Origin: Streptomyces sp. DH41
GTDB lineage: Bacteria; Actinomycetota; Actinomycetes; Streptomycetales; Streptomycetaceae
Direction: 5' to 3'
Length of the DNA stretch: 64,000 nt
Assembly: GCF_029813785.1 (NCBI RefSeq)
Contig: NZ_JARVKY010000012.1
Coordinates: forward strand, 184,666-248,665
Position 1 is the stretch's first letter. Each line of letters begins with the position of its first letter. Below the pieces are notes generated by a model. That model did no database searches. It was not told the DNA's origin and saw nothing but the letters and a program-made list of their open reading frames with translations. Shown here piece after piece: positions 34,674 through 42,134 of the stretch. Position numbers and translations under genes: made by a program.

Positions 34674-35612
34674 TCACGAGTCTTGGCGCCAGATCCGGCC
34701 GAGCAGGCCGCGGAGCCGTCCGGTCTCCTCCGCCGTGTGCGGCGTGGGTTTCCGGCCGGGCGGGGGCGGCGGCACCGGGCGAAGGGCCGGGCGCGGCGCC
34801 GGACGCTGTCGCCTGGCGGCTTCTACCGCGCCCGCCAGGTCCGTGCGGAGCCAGTCGATCTCGTCCGGGTCGGTCGCCGTCATGATCTCCTCGGTCAGCC
34901 GCGTGGCCGGTGAGCCGGGCGTGCCGTGGGCCGGGGGCGCCGGGCGGATCCGGTGGAGGTGGGAGCGCTCGTAGGGGTCCCTGACGACCTCCGAGACGTC
35001 GACCGGGGACAGCAGTGATGCCATGGCCGCGGCCCGCGACCACGGGTCGTGAGCCTGGCGGAGCAGGAATCCCAGGTGCCGCCCCCGCCAGTTGCGGGGG
35101 CGCAGGTCCAGACCCTCGGTCAACTGGTCCCGCAGCCCCTCGGGGGTCCGGCCCTTCAGCAGGGCGGAGTTCCTCTCGTCGGCCGCGAACTGTCGTAGGT
35201 CGTCGGCCAGGTAGAGCCAGACGACGGCGCGGTAGCGGTTGACGTAGAACGTCATCGGCACCAGCAGCCCCAGCCGTGCGAGGCGGGTGAACCGAGACTT
35301 GGTCATTTCCATGAGGGCCGCGCCCTCCGTGGTCCCGACAGCTCGGACGCTGTCCCGCAGCGCTTCGGGGAAGCCCTCCCCCGCCCGGATTCGCTCGATC
35401 TCGTCGCGGGCGACGCGCCGGCCGCCTCCCTTCTCGTCGGGCACGGTGCGGATACGGCCGAGGCGTACGGCGAGGTCGAAGTCACGGCGCCTGAGGCCGA
35501 GCTCTCGCGCCGCACGGCTCGGCGCGAGCGAGGTGTCACGGACCGTGCCGCGAGTGGTGCCGGTCTGCTCGGCAGTGGCCGTGATGTCGTGTGTGATGGT
35601 GTTGCCGGACAT
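34674..35612 (-). CDS. DUF6397 family protein
   Basis: 312-residue protein of a Streptomyces-specific family with no assigned function. The N-terminal half looks like repeated MerR/excisionase-type helix-turn-helix units: SRAARELGLRRRDFDLAVRLGRIRTV followed by KSRFTRLARLGLLVP. A Pro-rich linker (PAPRPALRPVPPPPPG) leads to a short C-terminal helix. It may bind DNA. It converges on tesB with only one base between the stop codons. Confidence 0.75.
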   Translation of the reverse strand: MSGNTITHDITATAEQTGTTRGTVRDTSLAPSRAARELGLRRRDFDLAVRLGRIRTVPDEKGGGRRVARDEIERIRAGEGFPEALRDSVRAVGTTEGAALMEMTKSRFTRLARLGLLVPMTFYVNRYRAVVWLYLADDLRQFAADERNSALLKGRTPEGLRDQLTEGLDLRPRNWRGRHLGFLLRQAHDPWSRAAAMASLLSPVDVSEVVRDPYERSHLHRIRPAPPAHGTPGSPATRLTEEIMTATDPDEIDWLRTDLAGAVEAARRQRPAPRPALRPVPPPPPGRKPTPHTAEETGRLRGLLGRIWRQDS

Positions 35613-35749
35613 GCTCTCGTCCCCCGTGGAATGTGCGGCCGGCGCCGTCCGCGCCCGCCTGACACAAGAACGTAGCCAGTGTCACGGCATCCGTGGCGAG
35701 CCTGTGGATAACTCCGCGGCAGACCTCTCGGGAGCGTTGAATGCCCAGG

Positions 35750-36163
35750 TCAGAGCTCTTCAGATGATATCCGGCCCGGTTGTCGCGCATCGACGTCGAG
35801 GTGTTCACCCACCCGGTTCACGAGCAGCGTCATCTCGTAGGCGATCTGCCCGATGTCGGTCTCCGCGCCGCTGAGCACGCACAGGCAGCTGCCCGAGCCG
35901 GCGGCGGTGACGAACAGCACGGCGTCGTCGAACTCGACCATCGTCTGCCGTACCTGACCAGCGCCGAAGTGGCGGCCCGAGCCCTTGGCCAGGCTGTGCA
36001 GACCGGACGAGACGGCGGCGAGGTGCTCGGCGTCCTCGCGTCGCAGGCCCGTACTGGCTCCGGTGACCAGCCCGTCGTTGGACAGGACCAACGCGTGCCG
36101 GACGTGTTCGACGCGCTCGGTCAGGTCGTCGAGCAGCCAGCCAAGTCCCTGGTTCTGCGCCAT
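35750..36163 (-). CDS. Roadblock/LC7 domain protein (MglB-like)
   Basis: 137-residue roadblock protein from ATG 36163, with GGGGAGA upstream. It has GLGWLLDDLTERVEHVRHALVLSNDGLVTGASTGL, then the strand VEFDDAVLFVTAAGSGSCLCVL and EMTLLVNRVGEHL. In Streptomyces such proteins usually sit in conservons next to a histidine kinase, a DUF742 protein and an MglA-like GTPase; none of these is here. It is therefore an orphan unit, perhaps acting with partners encoded elsewhere. Confidence 0.85.
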   Translation of the reverse strand: MAQNQGLGWLLDDLTERVEHVRHALVLSNDGLVTGASTGLRREDAEHLAAVSSGLHSLAKGSGRHFGAGQVRQTMVEFDDAVLFVTAAGSGSCLCVLSGAETDIGQIAYEMTLLVNRVGEHLDVDARQPGRISSEEL

Positions 36164-36287
36164 GATCCGTTCTCCCCGTGTTGTTTCGTGCGGTCCGTGT
36201 GGTCCCGTGCGCATGGTCGCCCCCTGCCCGGGGGACCTGTCCGCCAGCCTTCACCACGCTCGTGCTGCGGGCAAGGAGGATGGGGGC

Positions 36288-36716
36288 ATGGCACAGAAGA
36301 TGACCGATGAGGAATGGCGGGCGTTCGTCTCGGACGGCACCCGCACCGGGAAGCTGTCGACCGTTCGGGCGGACGGCAGCCCGCATGTGGCGCCGGTCTG
36401 GTTCCTGCTGGACGGGAACGACGTGGTGTTCAACACCGGCAAGGACACTGTGAAGGGACGCAATCTGGTCCGTGACGGCCGGGTCGCGCTGTGCGTGGAC
36501 GACGACCGGCCGCCCTTCGACTTCGTCGTGCTGCAGGGGCGCGCCCGGATCTCGGAGGATCTCGACGAGCTCCGGCACTGGGCCGCCCGCGTCGGTGCCC
36601 GGTACATGGGAGAGGAACGCGCCGAGGAGTTCGGAGTCCGCAACGGCGTTCCGGGCGAGCTCCTCGTCCGCGTCACCGTGGACAAGGTCACGGCTCAGAA
36701 GGCCGTGGCGGACTGA
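36288..36716 (+). CDS. PPOX-class F420-dependent oxidoreductase
   Basis: 142-residue split-barrel flavin/F420-binding protein. Typical elements are GKLSTVRADGSPHVAPVWFLLDGNDVVFNTG, TVKGRNLVRDGRVALCVDD and FVVLQGRARI. The family reduces or oxidises small molecules with deazaflavin F420. ATG 36288 follows AAGGAGGA. The gene is divergent from the roadblock gene. Confidence 0.85.
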   Translation: MAQKMTDEEWRAFVSDGTRTGKLSTVRADGSPHVAPVWFLLDGNDVVFNTGKDTVKGRNLVRDGRVALCVDDDRPPFDFVVLQGRARISEDLDELRHWAARVGARYMGEERAEEFGVRNGVPGELLVRVTVDKVTAQKAVAD

Positions 36717-36747
36717 GGCACGCCGGCCTCCATGCGGGCTGGTCCGC

Positions 36748-37241
36748 TCAGCGCACGGAGTCGAGCAGCCGGGCGGTGTGGACCCGTCCGGCGTACTCGA
36801 CGAGCCGGATCAGCACCTCCTTTCCCGAGTCGCGGTCCCGGGCGCTTCTCTCGGTCCGGGTGGTCGTGAACGTTCTTGCCGGTCATGACCTTTCGGCCTC
36901 CTCTACAGCGCGCGGTCCGTCGATCACTTCGCGCGGGATCCGTTCGTCGGGCATCGGCGCGGACGACGAGCATGGCGACGAGCAGTCTCCTGAGGGTGGG
37001 CGGCACGTCGTAGCGGATGTCTGTGCCGCCGACCCGGAAGCCGAGCATGGCGACGAAGTGCACCGTCCGGATGCCCGTGCCGATCGCCGAGGCGGCGGTG
37101 AGCAGCCAGTTGCGGCGTGCGCCCGGTGGCTGTGACGGCGCGCACGGTGCGGCGCAGGCCGAGGGCCGCGCCGGTACAGGCCATCGCGTACGACAGCACG
37201 GGGGTCAGTCGGCCCAGGGCGGCGTGGTCCATGTGTCCCAT
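36748..37241 (-). pseudogene. Decayed MHYT-domain membrane sensor
   Basis: From ATG 37241 the frame reads LTPVLSYAMACTGAALGLR, the first helix of an MHYT membrane sensor. It then shifts frame near 37118-37128, after which RRNWLLTAASAIGTGI and HFVAMLGFRVGGTDIRYDV continue the family. The similarity stops after LLVAMLVV, well short of a full MHYT domain. Further along, down to the stop at 36748, another frame with good codon bias (KEVLIRLVEYAGRVHTARLL) looks like the C-terminal piece of an unrelated gene. The region is gene debris. Confidence 0.6.
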
Positions 37242-37395
37242 GACCCCGGGACGCTGGACCCGGCAAGGGCGCACATCAGGGGCGCTTTTCGAAAGGTGTT
37301 GCTATCTGACGCAGGAAGGTGTTGGAACGATCGCGTCACGTTCGAACGCGTGTGCTGCGACGCCCTCTCCGCGCCAGTGGGGAATCATGCGGAGT

Positions 37396-37995
37396 ATGAG
37401 CAACGACCACACGCATGTCCAGGAGTTCTTCGGCGCCCGCGCCGCCGACTGGGACAGCCGGTTCCCCGACGACGGCCCCGCCTACGCGTCCGCGGTCGCC
37501 GAACTTCGCCTGCGGGAGGGGGCTCACGTGCTCGACGCGGGCTGCGGCACCGGACGTGCCCTGCCCCCGTTGCGTGCGGCCGTGGGACCTTCGGGCCTGG
37601 TCGTCGGGGCCGATCTGACCCCTGGCATGCTCCAGGCCGCCGTACGAGCCGGGAGGGACCGTGACGGACGGTTGCTGCTGGCCGACGTCGCGGCGTTGCC
37701 GCTGCGGTCACGGTCGCTCGACGCCGTGTTCGCGGCGGGCCTCGTCGCGCACCTGCCGGATCCCGCCGGGAATCTGCGGGAGTTGGCGCGCGTCGTACGG
37801 CCCGGCGGCACACTGGCACTGTTCCACCCCATCGGGAGGGCGGCGCTCGCGGCCCGGCAGGGGCGGCGGATCACGCCGGACGACCTGCGTGCCGAGGCCA
37901 ATCTACGGCCGTTGCTGGCCGGTTCCGGCTGGCGCATGACGTCGTACGTCGACGAAGACGCACGCTTCCTGACCCTGGCCGTGCACGAGGGCTGA
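37396..37995 (+). CDS. Class I SAM-dependent methyltransferase
   Basis: 199-residue methyltransferase of the Methyltransf_11 type. Motif I VLDAGCGTGRALPPL, the acidic VVGADLTPGML, motif II DVAALPLRSRSLDAVFAAGLVAHLPD and LRELARVVRPGGTLALFHP are all present. The substrate is unknown. The start could also be ATG 37387. The final codons and stop lie inside a 19-base tandem repeat array, which may have set the present C-terminus. Confidence 0.85.
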   Translation: MSNDHTHVQEFFGARAADWDSRFPDDGPAYASAVAELRLREGAHVLDAGCGTGRALPPLRAAVGPSGLVVGADLTPGMLQAAVRAGRDRDGRLLLADVAALPLRSRSLDAVFAAGLVAHLPDPAGNLRELARVVRPGGTLALFHPIGRAALAARQGRRITPDDLRAEANLRPLLAGSGWRMTSYVDEDARFLTLAVHEG

Positions 37996-38095
37996 CCGCC
38001 CGTATCAGGGTCGGCCACTCGTATCAGGGCTGACCACTCCTGTCACAGCGGGCCGCTTGTCCCAGGGCCGACCGCCTGCTCGGTGGCCGACCGTT
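37982..38095. repeat. Six-unit degenerate 19-base tandem repeat
   Basis: Six consecutive 19-base units begin at 37982, 38001, 38020, 38039, 38058 and 38077. Units two and three are nearly identical (CGTATCAGGGTCGGCCACT and CGTATCAGGGCTGACCACT); the others keep an AGGG(C/T)CGACC-like core. The array covers the methyltransferase stop codon and the end of the decayed hydrolase. There are no spacers, so it is not CRISPR. Confidence 0.65.
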
Positions 38096-38568
38096 CAGTC
38101 CGTCCCGCGACCGCTGCCGCGAACGTGTCGGGACGGTCGAACATGACGTTGTGCCCGGCCCCCGGCACGATCACCACGCGCACGCCCGCGGCCTCCAGCG
38201 CTTCCCGGCCCACGCGCGTGTCCGCCGTTGACGAAGTCGTCCTCCGTATAGGAGGCGATGCCACCGCTGCCCGCGGTCGAGGGCGGGGAGGCGTCGAGGT
38301 TGGCCTCCGTGAGGACCAGACGTGAGACCAACTCGGGCCTCCGGTGGGCGAGGACGCCGGCGACGGCGCCGCCCGTGCTGCGCGCGATCAGTCCCGCGCC
38401 GGTCAGATCCGCCGCGTCCAGTACGGCGGCCAGCGCGGCGGCGTGGTCGTCGAGGGTGTGTAACCGAAGTGCTCGGGCCGGTCGCTGATGCCGTGCCGGG
38501 CAGGTCGACGAGAAGACTACGCCGGCCCGCGAGGTCCGGCTTCTTCTACGCCGGTGACCGGTCGCCAC
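38043..38568 (-). pseudogene. Decayed alpha/beta hydrolase
   Basis: One frame has TLDDHAAALAAVLDAADLTGAGLIARSTGG, the nucleophile-elbow region, where the usual G-x-S-x-G reads ARSTGG, and LVLTEANLD. Another frame has REALEAAGVRVVIVPGAGHNVMFDRPDTF, the catalytic-His end. The middle cap region is missing and the frame shifts between the two parts, and again near the N-terminus. It is a remnant. Confidence 0.65.
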
Positions 38569-38681
38569 ACGCCGAGGAACTGGACGCCCCCTTCCGGCGT
38601 GGCGTGCTGACCGTCGCGCGAGCCACGTCCCGGGCCGAACTCAGCCGGCTGCGGGAGACGATCCGTTCACTCGACGGCTGA
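38538..38681 (+). pseudogene. C-terminal fragment of an unidentified gene, possibly ATP-grasp
   Basis: A short plus-strand frame with strong GC third-position bias reads FYAGDRSPHAEELDAPFRRG, then VLTVARATSRAELSRLRETI, and ends at TGA 38679-38681. It has no start and lies antisense to the edge of the hydrolase relic. The pattern is reminiscent of C-termini of carboxylase-like ATP-grasp enzymes, but identification is weak. Confidence 0.3.
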
Positions 38682-39572
38682 CGTGTCGATGTGGCGGATC
38701 GGACAGCCCTGTACGCCGGGGGTCGGGCGGGTGCCCAGTTCCGCCAGCCGGTAGCCGTTCGGATAGCCCTTGATCTCCCGGTTCTGCCGGGCGTGGTGCG
38801 GGGCGCGCCTCGGCGGCATCAGGCGGACCGCGCGCCCGCGCAGTCGTACCGCGCGACGCACGAGCGCGCGGGTGGCGGGACTCGGCGGGGTGTACCGGAA
38901 GGCTCGCAGGAGCGGCTCGTCGAGCAGGGCGAGGGTCCCGGTACGCAGAAGCGGGGCGAGGGGACTCGGATACCAGGAGGCCATCAGGCCGAGAGTGGCG
39001 TCGGAGACCCGGCGCGCCCCCTCGTCCCAGGCGAAGTGGGCCTCCTCATATGCGTCGAGGCAGGCTTCGAACTCCTCGTAGGTACCGGGGATGTCCCTGA
39101 TGCCCATGTGCCGCCCCAGCGTGCGGTAGTGCACGGCGGACGCGATGGTCTCGTGGCGTGACAACCGGCGCCATCCGTAGGCGTCGATCCAGCGTTTGGG
39201 GGTCACGACGAACGTGCACAGGACGTACCGCATGTCGTCGTTGGAGATGTCGTAGCTGCGGTGCATCTGGTTGATCCGCCGGATGGCCGTGCGGCCCTGC
39301 TCGCTGCCGAAGCCGTGCTCGACGACGGCGTCGAGCAGCAGCGCCGTGTCGTCGTACCGCTTCTGCGGTCGGCTCGTGAACTGAGCCGTCTCGGCCAGCA
39401 GTCGGCCGATGCTCGGTACGGCGTAGGTGCGGTAGAGCGCCAGCTCGAGGGCTCGGGTGAAGTCCCACGGGAACTCGTAGGCCGAGGCCAGCCGGTAGAT
39501 CTCCGAAGCGTCCTCGTAGGGGTCCATCCGCCGGATCTGTGCCAGCCGCTCGAAACGCTTCACCGTGGCCAT
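38667..39572 (-). CDS. MpaB/DUF2236-type oxygenase family protein
   Basis: 301-residue all-helical protein of the oxygenase MpaB (rubber oxygenase/latex-clearing-related DUF2236) family. Family segments are FPWDFTRALELALYRTYAVPSIGRLLAETAQF, RRINQMHRSYDISNDDMRYVLCTFVVTPKRWIDAYG and GRHMGIRDIPGTYEEF. The His residues expected to hold heme are present in HRSYDI and HYRTLGRHMGI. ATG 39572 is the usual-looking start; the open frame extends upstream without a ribosome site. Confidence 0.8.
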   Translation of the reverse strand: MATVKRFERLAQIRRMDPYEDASEIYRLASAYEFPWDFTRALELALYRTYAVPSIGRLLAETAQFTSRPQKRYDDTALLLDAVVEHGFGSEQGRTAIRRINQMHRSYDISNDDMRYVLCTFVVTPKRWIDAYGWRRLSRHETIASAVHYRTLGRHMGIRDIPGTYEEFEACLDAYEEAHFAWDEGARRVSDATLGLMASWYPSPLAPLLRTGTLALLDEPLLRAFRYTPPSPATRALVRRAVRLRGRAVRLMPPRRAPHHARQNREIKGYPNGYRLAELGTRPTPGVQGCPIRHIDTSAVE

Positions 39573-39651
39573 CCCCTTCTGCCGCCGAAGCTGCAACTCT
39601 ACGTCGAGTAGCAGGAGATGCACGATCGGCAATGGCGAACGGCAGGGAGGG

Positions 39652-39957
39652 GTGGTCCGCTTGTTCGGCAGGATCCGCGAGGCCTGGGAGAGATCTCGCA
39701 CCGCTCGGCGCACGAAGGGGCAGACCGGAGGGGGACAGCGCCCGCACAATCTGTTCGAGGCCGCCGCCGTATACGTATCCGCGTGCGCGGACGACGACCA
39801 GGAACGGATCGACGAGGCGGCGGCCTGGGTGTCGCCGGAAGCCCTGTCGTTCGGGGTGAACGAGCTGGCGTGCCGGGCTCTGATCGTGCTCGCCCGGGAA
39901 CGCGGCGAGTCGCCGCAGGACGTGGCCCGTTCGCTCCTGGGACTGCCCGCGGCCTGA
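39652..39957 (+). CDS. Small hypothetical actinobacterial protein
   Basis: About 101 residues from GTG 39652; TTG 39661 has a better-spaced GGGAGG and is an alternative. It starts with a basic helix (LFGRIREAWERSRTARRTKG) and continues with HNLFEAAAVYVSACADDDQERIDEAAAWVSPEAL and ALIVLARERGESPQDVARSL, all helical. It diverges from the MpaB-like gene. I do not recognise the family. Confidence 0.6.
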   Translation: MVRLFGRIREAWERSRTARRTKGQTGGGQRPHNLFEAAAVYVSACADDDQERIDEAAAWVSPEALSFGVNELACRALIVLARERGESPQDVARSLLGLPAA

Positions 39958-40096
39958 CCCGCTCGTCCGGCGCGGGTGGTCGATTCGCCCCCCTCCAGCC
40001 GAAAAGCCGCAGCTCGGGTGCGTCTGGGAGTCGTGACAAGGACTTCCCGGTCGCACTAGGGTGCGCGCCATTGGACACACCGATGGGGAGGCTGGG

Positions 40097-41050
40097 ATGG
40101 CCGGGACGGACGAGAACGCCGTCGCCGCCGCGGACGACGCGCTCTATGTGCTCACGGCGGTGCTGCTGACACCGGCGAAGTTCCCGAGTGTGCTGGGCGA
40201 CGACTATCCGGAGGCGTGCGCGGCGCTCGGTCTCCCACCTCTGGCCGACGGCTACGGCCTGGTACTCGGTCAGGACGGCGACGGGGCCCGGTGGACCGTC
40301 GTCATCGACGACGTCTCACTGGTCGCCGTCGCCGTGGCGTCCTGGGACTGCGGCATGGAGTACGACCTGTCGCCGGACGAGCGCACGGTCGTCGCGGCGC
40401 TGCCCGGCTGGCCCCTCGCGGTCGCCGTGGCGGCCCCCGGCCTGCCCGCCCCGCACGATCCCGACCCCGAGTCGGCCGACCGGCCCGCGCTGACGCCGCC
40501 GGACACCACTGTCTGGGGGCCCGCGCAGCGGCGCCTGGGGGCCGACGAGATCGCCCTGCAGTGGGCGCGGTGGCGGGAGCAGATCGACGACGCGGACTTC
40601 CCGGTGGCGGGCGGCGCCGGTCCGGCGGACGACGCGCCGGGAGACGCACCGGACAGTGACGCGGAGGGAGACGCGAGCACAGGCGCGGGCGCGGAGGTCG
40701 GCGCGACGGACGGGGCCGGTGCCGCGGAGGAGAAAGCCGACGCCGGTGATGGGGAGGCCGGTGCCGGTGCCGGGTCCACCGGACACGGCGGTGTCCGGAG
40801 GGTTCTCGCGGAGGCCCGCGCCTACGTCGACACGCCCCCGCCGCTCGGCCGGGTCCGGTCGTCGTTCGCGCCGGGGGACGCGCGAACGCTGCGTGCCGAC
40901 GGCCCCGGCTGGTCGCTCGTCGCCAGAACCGACGACATCGCCTTCATCCTGCTCGACGACGAACCCGGTGAGGTCCTGCCGGTGGGCCGGGGACCATCGC
41001 TGCCCGGACTCCTGGAGGCCCTCGACAAGATGGCCGTACGACCGAGCTGA
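40097..41050 (+). CDS. Hypothetical protein with disordered Ala/Gly/Asp linker
   Basis: 317 residues from ATG 40097. The N-terminal 130 residues form a compact domain (ALYVLTAVLLTPAKFPSVLG; WTVVIDDVSLVAVAVASWDCGMEYDLSPDERTVVAALPGWPLAVAV). Residues about 175-235 are a low-complexity Asp/Glu/Gly/Ala linker. A C-terminal domain (RTLRADGPGWSLVARTDDIAFILLDDEPGEVLPV) follows. No catalytic or membrane features are evident. I do not recognise it. Confidence 0.65.
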   Translation: MAGTDENAVAAADDALYVLTAVLLTPAKFPSVLGDDYPEACAALGLPPLADGYGLVLGQDGDGARWTVVIDDVSLVAVAVASWDCGMEYDLSPDERTVVAALPGWPLAVAVAAPGLPAPHDPDPESADRPALTPPDTTVWGPAQRRLGADEIALQWARWREQIDDADFPVAGGAGPADDAPGDAPDSDAEGDASTGAGAEVGATDGAGAAEEKADAGDGEAGAGAGSTGHGGVRRVLAEARAYVDTPPPLGRVRSSFAPGDARTLRADGPGWSLVARTDDIAFILLDDEPGEVLPVGRGPSLPGLLEALDKMAVRPS

Positions 41051-41554
41051 CCCGGAAGCACCGCGGTCACTACCGCTCGGAGTCGGGAAGTACCGCGTCC
41101 CGCCTGTATCCAACCTCTATGCCCGGCACCTCTTCCATGTGGCTCCAGCCGATGGAAGAGGTCGCGATGGGCCCGCACGATGGGCAGCCCTCAGCTCCAC
41201 TCCCCCGTCGCGCCTGGAGGCCCTGATGAGTCTGTCCCGTGGTGCTCCTTTCCTCGTCGCGGCTCTGACCGAGGTCTCACTGCCCGGCCCCGCGCCGGCC
41301 TCCGCGACGGCCCGCGACGGCGGACACCGCGCCCGCCAGGACCGCGTGCGGGTGCCGGGCGCGGCCCTGCAGGTCAGCGCATGTAGGCTCCGAGCGATCC
41401 TGCCCTGCTTCCGGTCGGCGTTCGACGCGCCGACCGCGTGGGTGGACCGGGGCACCACGCCCCCCGCGGACCACACGATCGGCAGGCCCGCGGACGGCGG
41501 TGTGGTCAACTCCTGTGCCGTCGCCGGGACCGCCGGGACGCGGCGTTCAGCACC
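41051..41554. other. Gene-poor stretch with a possible decayed secreted ORF
   Basis: An ATG at 41226 has GGAGG five bases upstream and begins MSLSRGAPFLVAALTEVSLPG, which resembles a signal peptide. After about 110 residues the frame runs antisense through the next gene without a plausible end. It may be a broken exported protein. Nothing else is recognised between 41051 and 41225. Confidence 0.3.
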
Positions 41555-41737
41555 TCAACCGCCGATCTCCTTACGGTTGACGCGGCGCAGCCTGCGTCGC
41601 TGCGCTGGGTCCAGGGTGAGGTACGCGGCGGCCGGGACTCCCAGAACTATGAGCAGGGCGGCCCACCAGGGCAGCCAGATCAGCAGGATGAGCCCGACCG
41701 CCACACCCCCTGCTGCGACCTTGGCGTTCTTCGACAT
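41555..41737 (-). CDS. Small membrane protein
   Basis: 60-residue protein starting at ATG 41737 with GGAGG seven bases upstream. After MSKNAKVAAG a hydrophobic stretch (GVAVGLILLIWLPWWAALLIVLGVPAAAYL) forms one long or two short membrane helices, followed by a basic tail RRRLRRVNRKEIGG. Positively charged inside rule suggests a cytoplasmic C-terminus. Such short proteins are common in Streptomyces and have no known function. Confidence 0.7.
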   Translation of the reverse strand: MSKNAKVAAGGVAVGLILLIWLPWWAALLIVLGVPAAAYLTLDPAQRRRLRRVNRKEIGG

Positions 41738-42134
41738 GGTGTCGCCTCCTTCGCGGCCACTGCCGCTCTCTGTTCTGAAAACGGGCCCGCGCTCCCGACG
41801 GTTCCGTACCGCGGCCCTGAGACGTCCCTGAGGCCGTACCCTTACGCACCCCTGAGACCCCGTCGGCGACTCCCTCCGGAGAGAACACCCCTCCTCATGG
41901 ATAGTGACCCACGCCACATCCCGGCCACACCCCGTAATCACGGGAATCCTGTACAGTCGGCGACCGCGTCCCCAGCTAGTCAAATTTGAGGAATAAGCCA
42001 TCGCTGCACAGACCACCCTCCCGGCGACACTCTCCGAGATCTCCGAACTCGCCCGCTGCTGTGCTGTTCTCATCCCCGGTGATCCCGCCCGCACCGGCAG
42101 AGTCGCCTTCTGGCGGCCCGACGGCGAGGCCCCC

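Noticed and set aside
37982..38095. CRISPR array
   Set aside because: The repeats are 19 bases, directly adjacent without spacers, and no cas genes are near.
41226..41831. Full-length secreted protein gene
   Set aside because: The start looks like a signal peptide, but the frame soon becomes the antisense of the small membrane protein, so at most a broken remnant is present.
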